A DNA stretch of 64,000 bases, from NCBI RefSeq assembly GCF_029962835.1, contig NC_080573.1, forward strand, positions 34,651,001 through 34,715,000, in the 5' to 3' direction. Below, piece by piece: positions 33,735 through 45,829 of this stretch. Under the pieces are notes generated by a model that worked only from the letters and a program-made list of their open reading frames with translations, was not told where the DNA came from and made no database searches. Each line of letters starts with the position of its first letter. Position 1 is the stretch's first letter. The translations under genes were made by a program, and so were the position numbers. This DNA is from Magnolia sinica (taxonomy: Eukaryota; Streptophyta; Magnoliopsida; Magnoliales; Magnoliaceae).

Positions 33735-34560
33735 TTAGGTGAGTTACTCATTACCCTTAGCATATTGTGTAAACTCTGTGGGGTCCACCATTATTTATTT
33801 ATTTTATCCACTTCATTCATCCATGTTAATAGATGATTCGAGTTCTAAAGAAAAAAAAAGAAAAAGGAAGCATATCCAAAGCTCAAGTGGACCACACCAC
33901 AAGAAATAGTGTGATTGAACCTCTACCATTGAAAAATTCTTGGAGGCCATAGAAGTTTTGAATCAAGCTGATGTTTGTGTTTTCTTTTCATTCATATCTT
34001 TTTGATATTATGAATGGGTTGAATGGCAAATAAACATTATTGTGGGCCCAATGAAGGTATCAACGGTGGAAATCATTATTCCACATTATATCATGTGGCA
34101 TGGTCCACTTGAGCTTTGGATTTACTGAAAATTTGGGATCAACCCACACCGTTCATCCATTCTTTGAGATCATTTTAAAAAATTATCCAAAAAATGAATC
34201 ATATCTAAAGATTAAATGGACCACACCACAAATGCCAGCAGGCGTGATGATTTTCACCGTTAAAAAATTCGTAAGGCCCACCATACCATTTATTTTCCAT
34301 CCAATCCGTCCATAAGGTCACAGAGACCTGGATGAACAAGAAAAACAAAATTCTTATTGATCCAAAACTTTTGTGACCCCCTAAAAGGTTTCAATGGTAG
34401 ACGTTCAATCCCCCCACTGCTTTTGATTGTGTGGTACACTTGATCGTTAAATCTGTCTTATTTTTTTGTCTTAAGCCTTACGACGGGCTTGCCATATGGA
34501 TGGACGGTTTGGATATAACACATACCTCATGATGGGACCCACAGAGGTATGCTGGCCTCA
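33735..34560. mobile_element. Two MITE family C copies, adjacent
   Basis: 33760-34130 reads ACTCTGTGGGGTCCACC, AAGTGGACCACACCACAAGAAATAGTGTG, GAAGTTTTGAATCAAGCTGATGTTTGTG, GGCAAATAAACATTATTGTGGGCCC, and 'GTGGCATGGTCCACTTGAGC'. 34190-34560 is a second, differently rearranged copy (CCAAAAAATGAATCATATC, GGCCCACCATACCATTTATTTTCCATCC, GACCCCCTAAAAGGTTTCAATGG). Non-coding. Confidence 0.6.
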
Positions 34561-34609
34561 CCTAGCCCATTCCCATATGCGGATTGGCTACTAGCATACA
34601 AAAGTGACG

Positions 34610-34840
34610 TCACCAAGTTCAATGAGCGGCACCATGATGTATTTTTTATATCCACACCATCCATCCATCTGGAGAGATCATTTTAGGGTAAGATCCATGT
34701 GTGGCCCACTTGAGCGTTGGATACATTTAAGTTTTTGCCGTATTGCCTAAAATGAGCTCACAAAACAGACTGACGGGGTGGATTTCTCACAAACATCTCG
34801 ATGGGCCCCACCCAGCATCCTTGCGTAGGAACTTCCTGCT
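34610..34840. mobile_element. MITE family C fragment
   Basis: It carries GCACCATGATGTATTTTTTATATCCACACCATCCATCC, GTGGCCCACTTGAGCG and 'GATGGGCCCCACCCAGCATCC' with an end like that at 39870-39925 (CTAACATCTTAGTGGGACC). No coding sequence. Confidence 0.55.
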
Positions 34841-35764
34841 AAAAGCCTTTCACAGGAAATTCGTGTCTCTGAAAAAGAGACTGCGGTGGGAAAATTTCAT
34901 TCTTGTGTGTGGTTTCTTCCTCTCTCTCTCTCATGCACCACATTCCTCTCTACCTGTGTCACATACCACCTTTCTTCCTCCCCCTCTCACACACGCCCTC
35001 TCTCTCTAAAGCCCGGGTTGAATCAGATTCACACAGGTGAAGTATTTCTCTCTCTCTCTCTCTCTCTCTCTCAATCTGTATCAATATTAATGCCGATTTA
35101 GGAAATTGGGAGTTAGTAGTTTGTACATTCTCAATTTGAATGTGGATCCTAAATTGGGTTTTTCTGATTTTACAAATTGGGAATTTAGGGATTTTAGGAT
35201 TTTGGGGATTTTAGGACTTTTGAAATAGGGGATTTTCTGATTTTACAAATTGGGGATTTGGGGATTTTAGGAATCGAGGATGTGAGGATTTTAGGATTAA
35301 AGAAAATAAGTTTTTAATATTGGGTCTAAAGGTTAAGCATTGCCTCCTTGATGTGGGCATTTGGCATAATTGGTTGGCCCTATCGTGGATATGGCATACT
35401 TCATCTGTTCCATTGTTGATTGGAGATGTAGTGGCTTAAGATTGGCAGCTAGAATTCTACTCACCTACATAATGTTGGCAACGAGTTGTGTTGACTCATT
35501 GAAAATTTCATGTTCAACACCATACCACAAATTTCATGCAACTCTTTAGAACATCTTACACCTACACATTAGATGTTTGATTAAATTCTTTAAAGAATAT
35601 TTAATAGTATTTCTTAATTTATGTGGTTTGCTAATTCCACACGCATGCACATCCACTTGGGCACATGTATTGGGATGTGAGATTTGAGCTTGGCAACAAG
35701 TGATGTTTTGGCATAAAAATCTGATTAGAGCTTGCCATCAATTACAGAGTATGATGTTTAATAT
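34841..35764. other. Leader-like CT-rich stretch and GATTTTAGG repeats, no gene
   Basis: 34900-35072 is CT-rich with TCTCTC runs, a (TC)n at 35046-35072 and a GTGAAG splice-donor-like site; it looks like a plant 5' UTR but no coding exon follows. 35150-35310 repeats GGGGATTTTAGGA and TGATTTTACAAATTGGG units about every 20-80 bp. 35310-35764 holds nothing recognised. Confidence 0.4.
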
Positions 35765-38700
35765 TATCACGCGCCAGACTTGATAACTGGACTCACAAGG
35801 AACCCGATGGCCGGTTTTGGCCGCAACAGCCTCCATACTACCCTATTCTCGGCACCTGAGGCACGTTCCGATCCTGGGATCCTACAAGGAGGATTTCCAG
35901 AACAATATAATCATTTCCAATACGAGTATACCCAAGATCACAGCAAGTAAATCTGAGAATAATAAGGGGCATACATCACAAAATCTACTAAGAATTTGAA
36001 CTTTTACAAGCTTACATAAGGCCCAAAAGGACATACATAGGATAATAGAAGAAAGAAGGGACGTCCGCAACACTAGGTCCTCAAGCTCAGTTGTAATCCA
36101 AACTCTACTACTGTGACACCTGCTAAGGATCTCCTACACGCATCAATTGTGCATAAGCTTATAGAAGCATAGAGGGTGGTGTAGGTGTGTGATAATAGTG
36201 TATAAAAGAATAATAGGAGATATAGGAAGGAAACATGATCAAGGCCAACACCACCAGCCTTACCAAGGCTGTCAAGAATGCAAGAAGCTATACCAAGGTA
36301 GTATAATAATGCAGGAAGCCATACCAAGGCTATATGATGCAATGAGTATTGTAATGCAATGGGTACTGGGCGCCATGTCAAGGCGATGCAATATGAGACT
36401 TATACAACTGATGCAATGCAATGTGAAGTAATGCCAGTGCTCATATCCAATCCACATATCAAGTACATTTTCATCATAAGAAAATCACCGGGGTCCATTA
36501 CACTATTGAATGACTGTCGCTCTACAGACTTTGCACAGTCAAACGAGCGCAAGAGACCTCACTACCCTGCCTGCGGACAACTAATTACCAGCAAGTCTTG
36601 AAGGTAGCGGACCCATTCACGAGTTGGTCAGACTCAGCCTAGCAATGCCTCTTTACATCAAGCGAGTAAGGCCACACCCCTATTCAACCGACTACACGTC
36701 AGTGGGAGTCGCGGCCTAACGGTGTAAGGCTATCATGCGCTCATATATTCCATCCGGTCACGGCGTTCGAGCAGATCTTTGGTACCATGGAAGTTTTAAA
36801 AATTTCATCCATGGGCATCCTATACACCCAGTATGCTCAAGTAACATTTTCGATGTCCAAACATGGCCATCCACGATGTATCTGTGGAGGCTTCAACCCT
36901 GATGAAGCAAGGGCGATAATGCTCACATGTTATGCAATGCTAGATGCATGAATCACAGAATCAACCATGCATCAATTCCAAGTATCTAACGTGCTCAAGA
37001 GGGAGTACTACGTCCTTCAAAGAAGGTAACACGCAATGCCCAATGACACAATATGACCATACACACACAGTGTCAACCAAGCATATAATGATGTACATGG
37101 ATATGAGGATGAATTTAATCATACTATATGGTGATATACAATGTATATTACATTCCTCCTATTCAAGAAGGAACCAAGACTAGGTACTTAGACAACATCC
37201 TTAAGGAACCCAACTTCTAGTAGGGGCCCATTTATCTGGGGTAGCCCACGAGACTAAGTATACAAGCTACGGGTTTAAGTAATATAAAAATGAGCCTAAC
37301 AAGAGTCTAAGATGAGTGTCCAATCTCTCTTAAATACAGCCGGGCATAGAGGGGTCCATAATGGAGACATTTAACCACCATTCTCTAAAAAGACATATCA
37401 ACCATGAATTATATGGATAGAAGGCCCTAGGCCTACATTTAAGATAAAGGTAACCATATACATATATTCCTCATAATAAGCCATAAAAAGATATAATACC
37501 ACTTTTTTTAAAAAAAAACATGGGCCCCAAGAGGGGAATTAAGGCCCAAGGCTCAATTCCCAATGACCATAGAATCCATGCATTGAGTTGGACTTGGTGG
37601 GCAGCCCGCGTACACAATGTACAGCGCAAAAAAATAAGTTTAAGTTTGGATGAAATGGGCCCAACTACATCAGCCCAATAACTAGCAATTTAAGTAGAAA
37701 ACCAAGGGCCCAATACTATCCTTATCTTAGCCCACAAGTCCATCAAAATGGTGAAAATCGGCCCAATATATGGTTGGGCCAAGCTGGGACGTCCCAACCC
37801 ACGCTGGGCCCATGAGATGCCCCAAAAATCTGATCTAAGATGTGGTCCTTATGTGATTACTAAAGGTGACCCAAAAGAATGCACTGATTAAGCCTAAGCT
37901 TATAAGAAAACATAAGCAAATAACACGTATGCAAGTTCTCAATATGGTGGACCCACAGCCAGATAAAGTTTTGACCATAAAACTGTACATTTAAGGCCCT
38001 TTGATAAACTTTTGGCCCGTTTGACTTCCTGAATCTGCTAATGTCTAGAAATTAGTTAATTATGTGGAAATAATCTCATGAAGGCCAACTATACTCATTG
38101 GGGGAGACCCCACCAGATGGAGAGTGTGTATATATCATGATAAGATCAAGTGGGCCTGCTACTAGATTGTGAGTCCAGCAGCAACCCAAGGCAGAGAGTG
38201 CTTCTATAAACGGGCGATCCAAGGCTTGGACGGCCTGGACCAAACATACGTTAAGGTAGGTTTCACATACTTACACATTGAGCCTTAAATAAATGGCCTA
38301 GGGTCTATGGTGGGCCTTTAACCATCCATAGAGGAACCTATGGGCCTACCTTATGATCACCCAGGAGGACATCCAACCTCAACTGGTTTCCAAGAGGTAG
38401 CCCGCCACTACTCATATAATGTAAGGTCTAAAGCCCAAGTAATGCATGGCCTAATGGGCCATACACCAAGCCCAACTCATGGGCCATATAATGGGCTCTC
38501 AAGTAAGGTTTAGGCCCAACCACAAAGGTCATAATTCCACATATTGTGGTGGACTTCATGGGCAGCCTAGTAGTTCATTTATATGGGTAAGTTTGCATTT
38601 AACACAAGCGATTTGGGCCTCTCCTTTGGCCCAAGTACAAGGTCAATTTAGTGGGCAGCCAAGGGCCCAACTTCTTGTGTATTATTGCCCCTAAGCCCAT

Positions 38701-39560
38701 CATAATAGTTAAGAGAGTATAGGCCCAAGATCAATGGGCCTATCTAAAAGGTCTTAGTCCACAAGGCTTAATTGCCATCACAAAGAGAGCGGCCATATAC
38801 ATTATATCACATAATGGGCCCTAAGGAAATGGCCCAAAAACAAGAGCTACCTAATTCATGCATTATGGTGGACTTAGAGAGCAGCCCATAAACCCAAGAA
38901 TGCACATAAGTAAGGCCTAAACCGACAGTGTGAACCTTACCACATCAGCCCAAAGGCTTAGCAAGGCCCTCCACAATATGCATCAATGTGGGCCTTGCAA
39001 GTTAGCCCACAATTAAACACTTCATGAGGGCATCAAGGCCCATTAATACACATGATCAACTTATAAATAGCTCATTAGGCCCGTAAACCAATAAGGTCAG
39101 CCCTTGCACAATCTTGGAGTCAAGAAAGAAGTTCCCAGCCCATTGAGCCTATAAAACTATAAAAAATTCTGGTTAAGGCTAGCCCACAAAACCACCACAA
39201 AGGTGGGCCTCAAGGGGGCACTCATTAAGCCCAAAATGTCTAAGGAAGGAGGGAAAAGAGTATGTGCAACACTCCCTTAAATCTGGTGGGCCGCCACGGC
39301 TTCAAAAGATCAACTATGCAGCAAATTTAGGCCCTTGCTGGAATTCCAGCCCACCCACTTCCTGGGCCTGCTGGAGTCTAGAAATTTATTTAATTTAAAT
39401 GGGTTAATGACCCATGGTGACCCACACATATCATAGTAGGTCCCAACAAATAAGAATGGGGATATACAACACTTACTTCAAGTGGGCCATGCTGTTAGAA
39501 TGCAGGCCCAACAGCCCAAGGTAGGGGCGTCCCATGGTGGGTTGTCCTATGGGCCTGGAT
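35765..39560 (-). mobile_element. Second reverse-strand relative of the long LTR
   Basis: It begins TATCACGCGCC, a decayed form of the TGTCACGCCCC-type end, then GCAACAGCCTCCATACTACCC and GATCCTGGGATCCTACAAGGAGGATTT, the mirror of 8670-8760. An AAGCTTATAGAAGCATAGAGGGTGGTGTAGG stretch follows at 36156-36185, then sequence similar to 7320-7700 reversed (36530-36870). From 37190 it is dense in short GGCCCA motifs, as in the other copies. The upstream end is not defined. Five-bp duplication not found. No coding sequence. Confidence 0.6.
36225..36445. repeat. Short ATACCAAGGCTAT / ATGCAATG tandem repeat
   Basis: Units of about 30 bp with CCAAGGC or CCAAGGTAGTAT and 'AATGCAAGAAGC', then ATGCAATG units, repeat some six times. 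The equivalent block at 23215-23330 repeats GGTCATACCAAGGCCATGCGATG units, so the same LTR position is repeat-prone in both copies. Confidence 0.55.
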
Positions 39561-39589
39561 ATTTGACCCAAAACTGATCCAAATTACTG

Positions 39590-40060
39590 GCCGCACCACA
39601 GTTGGTACAGGAAGCAGCGGTGATAATGATTCTCACTGTTAAATATTTTTTAGGGCCCACCGTGATATTTATTCGACATCCAATCTGTAGATTAGGTCAT
39701 GTAGACCTCGATGATGAAAAAGGCAAATATCTGCTTGATCCAAAATTTTGGTAGCCCTAGGAAGTTTTTAATGGTGAGAGTTCAATCAACAGTGTGTGGC
39801 CCACTTGAGAATTTGATCTACCTCAGTTTTGGGTTCATAGTATAAAATTATTTTTTAAAATGTATAGACGGCGTAGATTTATCACTAACATCTTAGTGGG
39901 ACCTACCAAGTATTTCAGCGGAAGAATTTCATGTGAAAAGCCTTCCGCCGCATCCTTCGGAGAGTGGCAAAGAGGCGTGCGAGCGAAAGAAACTCACTTT
40001 TTAAAGCTCGCGATAAGAGCGCTTTTATCCAGACCATCTACCTTATCCGACGGTTGATAG
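39590..40060. mobile_element. MITE family C fragment and CTCGCGA-rich end
   Basis: It contains TAGGGCCCACCGTGATATTTATTCGACATCC, 'GATCCAAAATTTTGGTAGCCC', 'GTGTGGCCCACTTGAGAATTTGATC' and a right end with GTGGGACCTACCAAG and GAAAAGCCTTCC, matching the end at 34790-34860. Non-coding. Confidence 0.55.
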
Positions 40061-40154
40061 GAAGGTTCGCATGTAATGACGTGCGAACCGATGCGTAGCT
40101 GAGCGTTCCTCTCTCTCTCTCTCTCTCTTTGTGTGTGTGTGTGTGTGTAAAGAG

Positions 40155-40497
40155 AGAGAGGCATGCTTACCTGCGCACCTTTGCACACGTGTCATGGGGG
40201 TCTAATCCGAACAGTTCATGTGATGCGGCATCCCATGAAACTCCAAGGGACCAATTTTTACCTTAATTTAAAACTCTTGTGGGCCATAGCAACGAGAGAT
40301 GCAAATCAAGGGATGAAACTGTTTTCTTTTTCCATAGCCCACCAAAGCTTTGGATTAAAGGAAAAGTTAGGCCCTAGGTGTTTCATGGGGTTATGCATCA
40401 CAGGGACCATTTAGATTTTGAATTCACATCACGTATAATGAGTTCTCAAAAAGTTTGCACGAGTTTCATGCGAACTAGTGCATAACTGAGCATTTGG

Positions 40498-40498
<1 letters not shown>
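40155..40498. mobile_element. MITE family A copy
   Basis: It starts GGCATGCTTACCTGCGCACC and has 'CATCCCATGAAACTCCAAGGGACCAATTTTTACC', GTGGGCCATAGC and 'TTTGGATTAAAGGAAAAGTTAG' in family A order. The partner copy at 48768-49120 has both termini: ATGCTTACCTGCACACC on the left and GTGCGCAGGTGAGCATGAC on the right, an inverted repeat. This copy's right end has decayed and adjoins a (TA)n tract. A (TC)n/(GT)n microsatellite precedes it at 40111-40148. Confidence 0.65.

Positions 40499-40558
<60 letters not shown>
40499..40558. repeat. (TA)n microsatellite between two MITEs
   Basis: About 30 TA units lie exactly between the end of the family A copy and the start of the family D element. Confidence 0.95.
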
Positions 40559-40561
<3 letters not shown>

Positions 40562-42375
40562 ATGCTCATACACAACTAGCTGGACCATTCAAATTGGTCC
40601 AACTAGCTGTCTATTAAATAGCACAAATTCCTTTTTCAATTCAATGTAATGCACTGCATAAAGATGTGTGAGAGTCTTACATAAGTGTCCTAGAAATCAC
40701 ATGTCAAAGAAGCAGTGCGTTTGTCAAATAGAGTCTACTAATTAAATTTTATCTACTAAAAATTAGTAAATAATTCTCATCATTGCAATCACGCATGCAT
40801 GTTGAATATCGGCCTTTGGAATGGAATTTTAACTGCTTTTTTTTTTTTTTTTTTCTTTCTTTCTTTCTTTCTTTTTTCATAGAAAAATACCATATTAATG
40901 ATCACAAATTTTTTTTTTAAAAAAATTAAATATCTTCACCTGTTTATAAGGTAAAGGACCTTACCTAATTAATAGGTTGGATTTCTTACATACGTGGCAC
41001 TTCATCAAAATACAACTCATGTTGACAAATTTTCGTAGTCATCCAATTTTCTTTCGAACGAATCAGCTTCCTCTTTCCTCTCTCTTCATTGAATGCATTT
41101 CTCTCGTTTATTGTTCTCTCTCTCCGCTACAAAACAAAAATGGAAACAAATCTAGTTCTCTTCAACCTACCGATAACTCCTGGAGGCCCACCATAATGTA
41201 TGACTTTTATCCACACTGACCATTCATTTTGCTGGATCATTTTAGACTATGAACTTAAAAGTGAGGCAGATCCAAGGCTTACGTGGATCACACAATGGGG
41301 ATTGAACGCCCACCATTAAAAACTCATGGATAGTTAGAAGTTATGGATCAAGCTGATATTTGTGTTTTCCCTTCATCCAGGTCTATGTGACCTTATCAAC
41401 AGGTAAGATGGCAAATAAACATTATGGTTAGCCCCTTTATCTAGGTTATACTTGTGTGATCCCTTTATACAGGTCTCTCTGACCTTAAAACAAGTTGTAT
41501 GGCAAAAAATCATTAGGATGGGACTTGGGAAGTTTTTAATGGCAGGCACTCAATGTCTATTGTTTCTTGTGATGTGGTTCACTTGAGATTTACATATGCT
41601 ATATTTTTGAGACCATACACTAAGATGATGTGTAAAAATTTATGAATTGCGTGGATATACAACTCATACATGAAAGTGGGCCCCACAGTCTGAGAAGCAC
41701 CCCATTACTTGTCATTCGGGTAATACGTATCCAGCCCCACCTTGTAGCCTCACACATTTCCACAATAATTAACAGTCGAGAGCAATGCCTACCTTATATT
41801 TTGTACTGGGCCCACCTCGATGTGTACCGTGAGATCCACTCCGGCCGGATGTGTAATTCCATACAGGGCTCAGAGATATAAAAAAAAAAAAAAAAAAATC
41901 AGCTGATATGTTATTCAAGTGGGGCGTACCAATGGAAACAATTGGGAGAGACGTCCACCCTTGATTGTTACTGGGCTGAATGTGATGAGCATATGAAATC
42001 CATTCCAACCATTAGACGCCACACCAAATGCTAGGACTGATGCCTAAAACGCAGGCCCATATATGATTCAAGTGGGCCATATCAAGAGAAACAGTTTCAA
42101 GGGTTAGTTTTCCCTGTATACTAAAATTTTGATTGTGTGGTCTACCTGAACCACATATAAGGCTGATATTCAGGCTCTTGGTGTAACATGGGGTGACTTA
42201 TCTAATGGCTGGAGTGGATTTTACATAAATACCATAGCGAGGACATCCCAAGCCAGTAACTCCTCTAGTTCTTTCATTAAATTTCCATACGCATAATTTA
42301 CTAACGTTAATTAGCATTTAATTCGAACAACTAGTTTGACGGTCCAACTAGTTGGGTGTGAGCTTTTGGATTTTT
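40559..42375. mobile_element. Family D element (about 1.8 kb) with CAACTAG-type inverted ends
   Basis: The left end has AATGCTCATACACAACTAGC and TGGTCCAACTAGCTG. The right end, reverse-complemented, has AAAGCTCACACCCAACTAG then TTGGACCGTCAAACTAG, an imperfect inverted repeat. The interior is AT-rich at 40600-40980 and includes a MITE-C copy at about 41180-41700 and a GGGCC-type fragment at 41800-42240. No transposase. Part of the left end recurs at 48509-48600. Ends approximate. Confidence 0.55.
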
Positions 42376-42689
42376 GTGAGTCTAGAAAGAAAATTGTAAT
42401 AGGTGACAGAGATGATCATGGAACAATAAAGAAACTAAAAGAAGAAGAAAAAGACAAATGTACAAAGGATTTATAAGACATCAATAGAATAATAACTTGA
42501 CTTAATTGAATAATGGCACCATAGAGTAGAGAGAAGCATACTAGCAAAGGGTATCACTGGACAAAAGATTGTTATGCAATAATATATATATATATATATA
42601 TATATTTATTGTGGGTTGCTCTGATTAAACAAAAGCACATGGACTCGAAGGAGGATCCTATGTAGAGACCGCTCTCCATTTTACTGATG
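42376..42689. other. Low-copy spacer with (TA)n tract
   Basis: No gene. A (TA)n tract lies at 42582-42605. Confidence 0.5.
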
Positions 42690-44060
42690 AACTCATGGGG
42701 TGGTTAGCAACGTTCATGGGGTGGTTAGCAACGTTCCAAAAGATTTTAATTCACATGAGTGATGCCCAATGATCAATTCAGACCGTTTATTCAATGGTAT
42801 CATTAAGAGCAAGCCTTGATCCATGAATCACAATTGATTGGGATGATTGTAACCCTATAAATGAGATTCTAACCATCTATTTTTGAGCCATTGACCATAT
42901 GATTACAATCATCAAATCAAGAATCATTCAGCAATATGAAAGTGGAATCTACCGAACAGATGGTTCAAGATAATTATTACACCTATATGTTTCTCCACTC
43001 AATCTTGATTGTCCCTTTTCCAAGCTATTAATCAAATGCTTGGGATGATTTGATTTTCATGATCACTGTAACTTGTCCCTAATTGCATGAAATAACGAAT
43101 AATCCACATTGCTGATTGGGCCTCCCAGATATCACTTAAAAACTTGGAGAACGTTATTAATTTCACTGTGAAGTATATACTCATACATGCATCATAGTCA
43201 TACTCACACCATGCATAGCCTCATTTTAAAGACATAAATATTATGGGAGATGGGACATGATATCTCAATGACTATACTTAATACATGCATCATGGTCATA
43301 CTCACACCATGCATAGCCTCATTTTAAAGACATAAATATTATGGGAGATGGGCCATGATATCCCAATGAATATACTTATACATGCATAAGTGTCATGCTC
43401 ACACCATGCATGGCCTCATTTTAAAGACATAAATATTATTGGAGATGGGCCATGATATGTCACTCACCATGCATGGCCTCATTTTAAAGACATAAATATT
43501 ATTGGAGATGGGCCATGATATGTCACTCACCATGCATGGCCTCATTTTAAAGACAAATATTATTGGACATGGGCCATGATATCTCACTCGTTGACCAAAA
43601 ATTTCCCTTCGAAAACTTGCATGCTATTTGTGGATAAAATAATGGAGAACTGCTAATCAACATCCGGCTTTATGTTATCTCACAATGCAGCCTCATCTAT
43701 CCTGCCAACGAGTAATATTTTTTAGGACAACCGATGAATGTATATCGTGGGGCGCACTGTGAAGACCCTCTTTCGAAAAACTCAGTCTAATCCACTCATC
43801 AGACTGGTCATATATATTCTTAAAATAAAAGGATGGCTGATGGCATGACTTGTATAGGTGTGGTCAACCTAGTGATCAGTGGCTCAGCCTGATTTTCAAG
43901 ACAGTTGGTCTTCATGATGTGATCCACTGTTTACATGGTTTGGATGACCTACAAAAGTGATACTTTCGCTGTACAAATCGGGATTGTATGCTAAGCTAGC
44001 ATAATGCTGGCTGCATAAGATCAATTCTCAAAATAGGACAAAACACTATCTCCAATCTTG
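42690..44060 (+). repeat. Segmental duplication, copy 1
   Basis: The region aligns in order with 45830-47030: 'GACCGTTTATTCAATGGTATCATTA', TTGTAACCCTATAAATG, 'GCATGAAATAA.G.AT..TCCACATTG.TGATTGG', a CATGCAT.GCCTCATTT block, 'CAGCCTCATCTATCCTGCCAACG', 'GTTGGTCTTCATGATGTGA', AAGCTAGCATAA and ATTCTCAAAATAGGACAAAACAC. No gene is seen in either copy. The copies differ by an expansion here (43170-43590) and an insertion in copy 2 (45951-46083). Confidence 0.8.
43170..43590 (+). repeat. Tandem array of CATGCATGGCCTCATTTTAAAGACATAAAT units
   Basis: Five copies of CACCATGCAT(A/G)GCCTCATTTTAAAGACA(TA)AATATTAT(G/T)GGA are present. The first three are about 100-105 bp apart and the last two are shorter units of about 66 bp with 'ATGATATGTCACTCACC' joints. 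The paralogous site at about 46440-46540 has a single unit. The short frame through it (repeated WPISNNIYVFKMRPCMVSDIS) is a by-product of the repeat. Confidence 0.85.
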
Positions 44061-44119
44061 TTAAAAGAGTGCCGTTTGGCAGTAGATTGCTTTCAAGAAT
44101 CTGTGAGAATCCTGTGTGT

Positions 44120-44547
44120 GTGTGTGTGGCTAGGCCATGGGCTTAAAAATTAACTTAATCTATGACTTAGGTAGGCCACACCACATACAACAGTTGAGGA
44201 GGTTACCCTCCCATTAAAACATTCATAATCATTTATTTGCCTAGCAAGATGTGGTTCATAGATCCAACCCAGTCATTATGTGTGTCCTACTTGGATGAGG
44301 GGTCAAACCAAGTTTTAGCCGCATCTAAAACTCAGGCGGGCTTCACCAAGAACTTTTATACATTTTAGGCATCTCTTCGCGTAGTTTTAGATGGTATGGC
44401 TCACCTAAGTTTTATACATAGCTGATTTTTGTGATATACCTGCACAGTGTTCATGTTTGACACACATCACGATAGGCCCACACAGCTCAACCTATGGGAA
44501 GTTCCCATGGAGTCGACCTTATAGTACCATGTCAACCTTATAGTATC

Positions 44548-44552
<5 letters not shown>
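44120..44552 (-). mobile_element. MITE family B copy, inverted
   Basis: This is the reverse complement of the family B layout. It runs from a GGCCACACCACATACAACAGTTGAGG piece through GGATGAGGGGTCAAACCAAG, AACTTTTATACATTTTAGGC, TAGTTTTAGATGGTATGGC and CACACATCACGATAGGCCCACACAGCTCAACC, up to 'GGAGTCGACCTTATAGTACCATG'. The outer (left) end is missing. It faces the next copy across a (TA)n tract. Confidence 0.7.

Positions 44553-44596
<44 letters not shown>
44553..44596. repeat. (TA)n tract between inverted MITE-B copies
   Basis: About 22 AT units separate the two mirror-image family B copies. Confidence 0.95.
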
Positions 44597-44598
<2 letters not shown>

Positions 44599-45136
44599 AA
44601 AAGGTACTATGCGCTCGACCTCACGATAAGCTCCCGTGAGGTCAAGTTGTGTGGGCCCCACCATGATGTGTGTTGACCATCAATACCGTGCATTTGATGG
44701 GTCTCCTCTAAATTATGTGATATCCCAAAAATCAGTCGTATACGGAACTCAGGTGGGCCATACCATCTAAAATCATGTGAAGACACCGTTAAAACATATA
44801 AAAGCACTTGGTGGGGCCCACCTGAGTTTTGAATGATGCTGAAACTTGGTTTGAACCCTCATCCAAGTGGGACACACATAATGGATGGGCTGGATTTGCA
44901 AAACACATCTCGGTGGACCTAAAAAATGATTGTGAATGTTTTAATTGTGCATGGCCCCTCCCCACTTCTATATGTGGTGTGGCCAACACAAGTCACGGAT
45001 TGACTTGATTTTTGAGACCTAGGCCCACGATGGAATGTTGCATCTAATTGATGGGGTAGATGTTTGAAACGCATCACGGTGGGGCCCACATAGCTCGACC
45101 TCATGGGACGGACTTGTGAGGTCGAGCGCATGGTAC

Positions 45137-45140
<4 letters not shown>
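44597..45140 (+). mobile_element. MITE family B, complete copy with long terminal inverted repeats
   Basis: The left end reads GGTACTATGCGCTCGACCTC, then CCGTGAGGTCAAGTTGTGTG, then GGGCCCCACC. The right end, reverse-complemented, reads GGTACCATGCGCTCGACCTC, then CATGAGGTCGAGCTATGTG, then GGGCCCCACCGTGATG. The inverted repeats are about 70 bp. The element is about 540 bp, non-coding, and is flanked on both sides by (TA)n, consistent with insertion at TA. Other copies: 4015-4285, 32505-32830, 33420-33740 and 44120-44552 (inverted). Confidence 0.85.

Positions 45141-45214
<74 letters not shown>
45141..45214. repeat. (TA)n microsatellite at the right end of MITE-B
   Basis: About 37 TA units begin directly after GGTACCTTT. 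Confidence 0.95.
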
Positions 45215-45217
<3 letters not shown>

Positions 45218-45424
45218 TGATTTATGGACCAGGACTTGTGCAGCTGGAGAGAGAGGTTTCAAGTCCTACTCGTTGGACCAGAATTTTCAGTCTGCCTAAT
45301 GGGATTACTTCCAACTTGTTAAGTGTTTGTGACATCCATTCCTCCTAATAGGTTGGATCCATCCTAAGGATCACCTAATGCAAAAAATCAGCCCTATTTA
45401 ATCATCAAGTGAGCCTTATCATTA

Positions 45425-45558
45425 GGTCCTTGCTCTTGCTCCGGTGGTAGACTCTAAGGAGTTTCATCACCGGGTCAAGGGTTCGAGTACCTATGGGTGG
45501 TAAAATTCTACTGGCGTGAGTGTGTGGGGTGTGTGTGCGTGTTAAAAAAAAAAAAGTG
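45425..45558 (+). mobile_element. Probable tRNA-derived SINE
   Basis: The ~130-bp unit begins near GCTCCGGTGGTAGACTC, resembling a Pol III box A (TGG...TAG.CTC). It has GGTTCGAGTACC at 45480-45491, resembling box B (GGTTCGANNCC), about 35 bp downstream. It ends in a GT-rich stretch and A12 (45543-45554). This is the layout of plant SINEs such as Au. A target duplication was not identified. Confidence 0.5.
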
Positions 45559-45829
45559 TATAGCCTTTGATAAATAAAAAAAAATGCAAGAAGTGTGATC
45601 CACTTGAATAGCTGATAGGGCTGATTTTTTCATGAACTGTTGCTCATGATTTATCCAATCTATTGAATGGGCTGGTTTTCCCTCGCAGTTAGCAATTTAG
45701 AAATTATCTGCTAGATGGACCATGACCTATGATCCAAACAGTTGGACTGAGACATTCAGGTATGCACATATATCATATACATGGTATATGATATAATATA
45801 AGTGTACACACACGTATGCAGACGTAGCA
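45559..45829. other. Low-copy spacer
   Basis: No gene. It includes GGACCATGACC-type MITE scraps and an ATATGATATA-rich part at 45765-45800. Confidence 0.45.

Noticed and set aside
34743..35101. Possible first exon of a gene with a CT-rich leader
   Set aside because: The CT-rich leader and a splice-donor-like site are there, but no conserved coding sequence follows; the frames are low-complexity Leu-Ser.
43399..43587. 62-codon frame with repeated WPISNNIYVFKMRPCMVSDIS
   Set aside because: It is the tandem array of 43170-43590 read in one frame.
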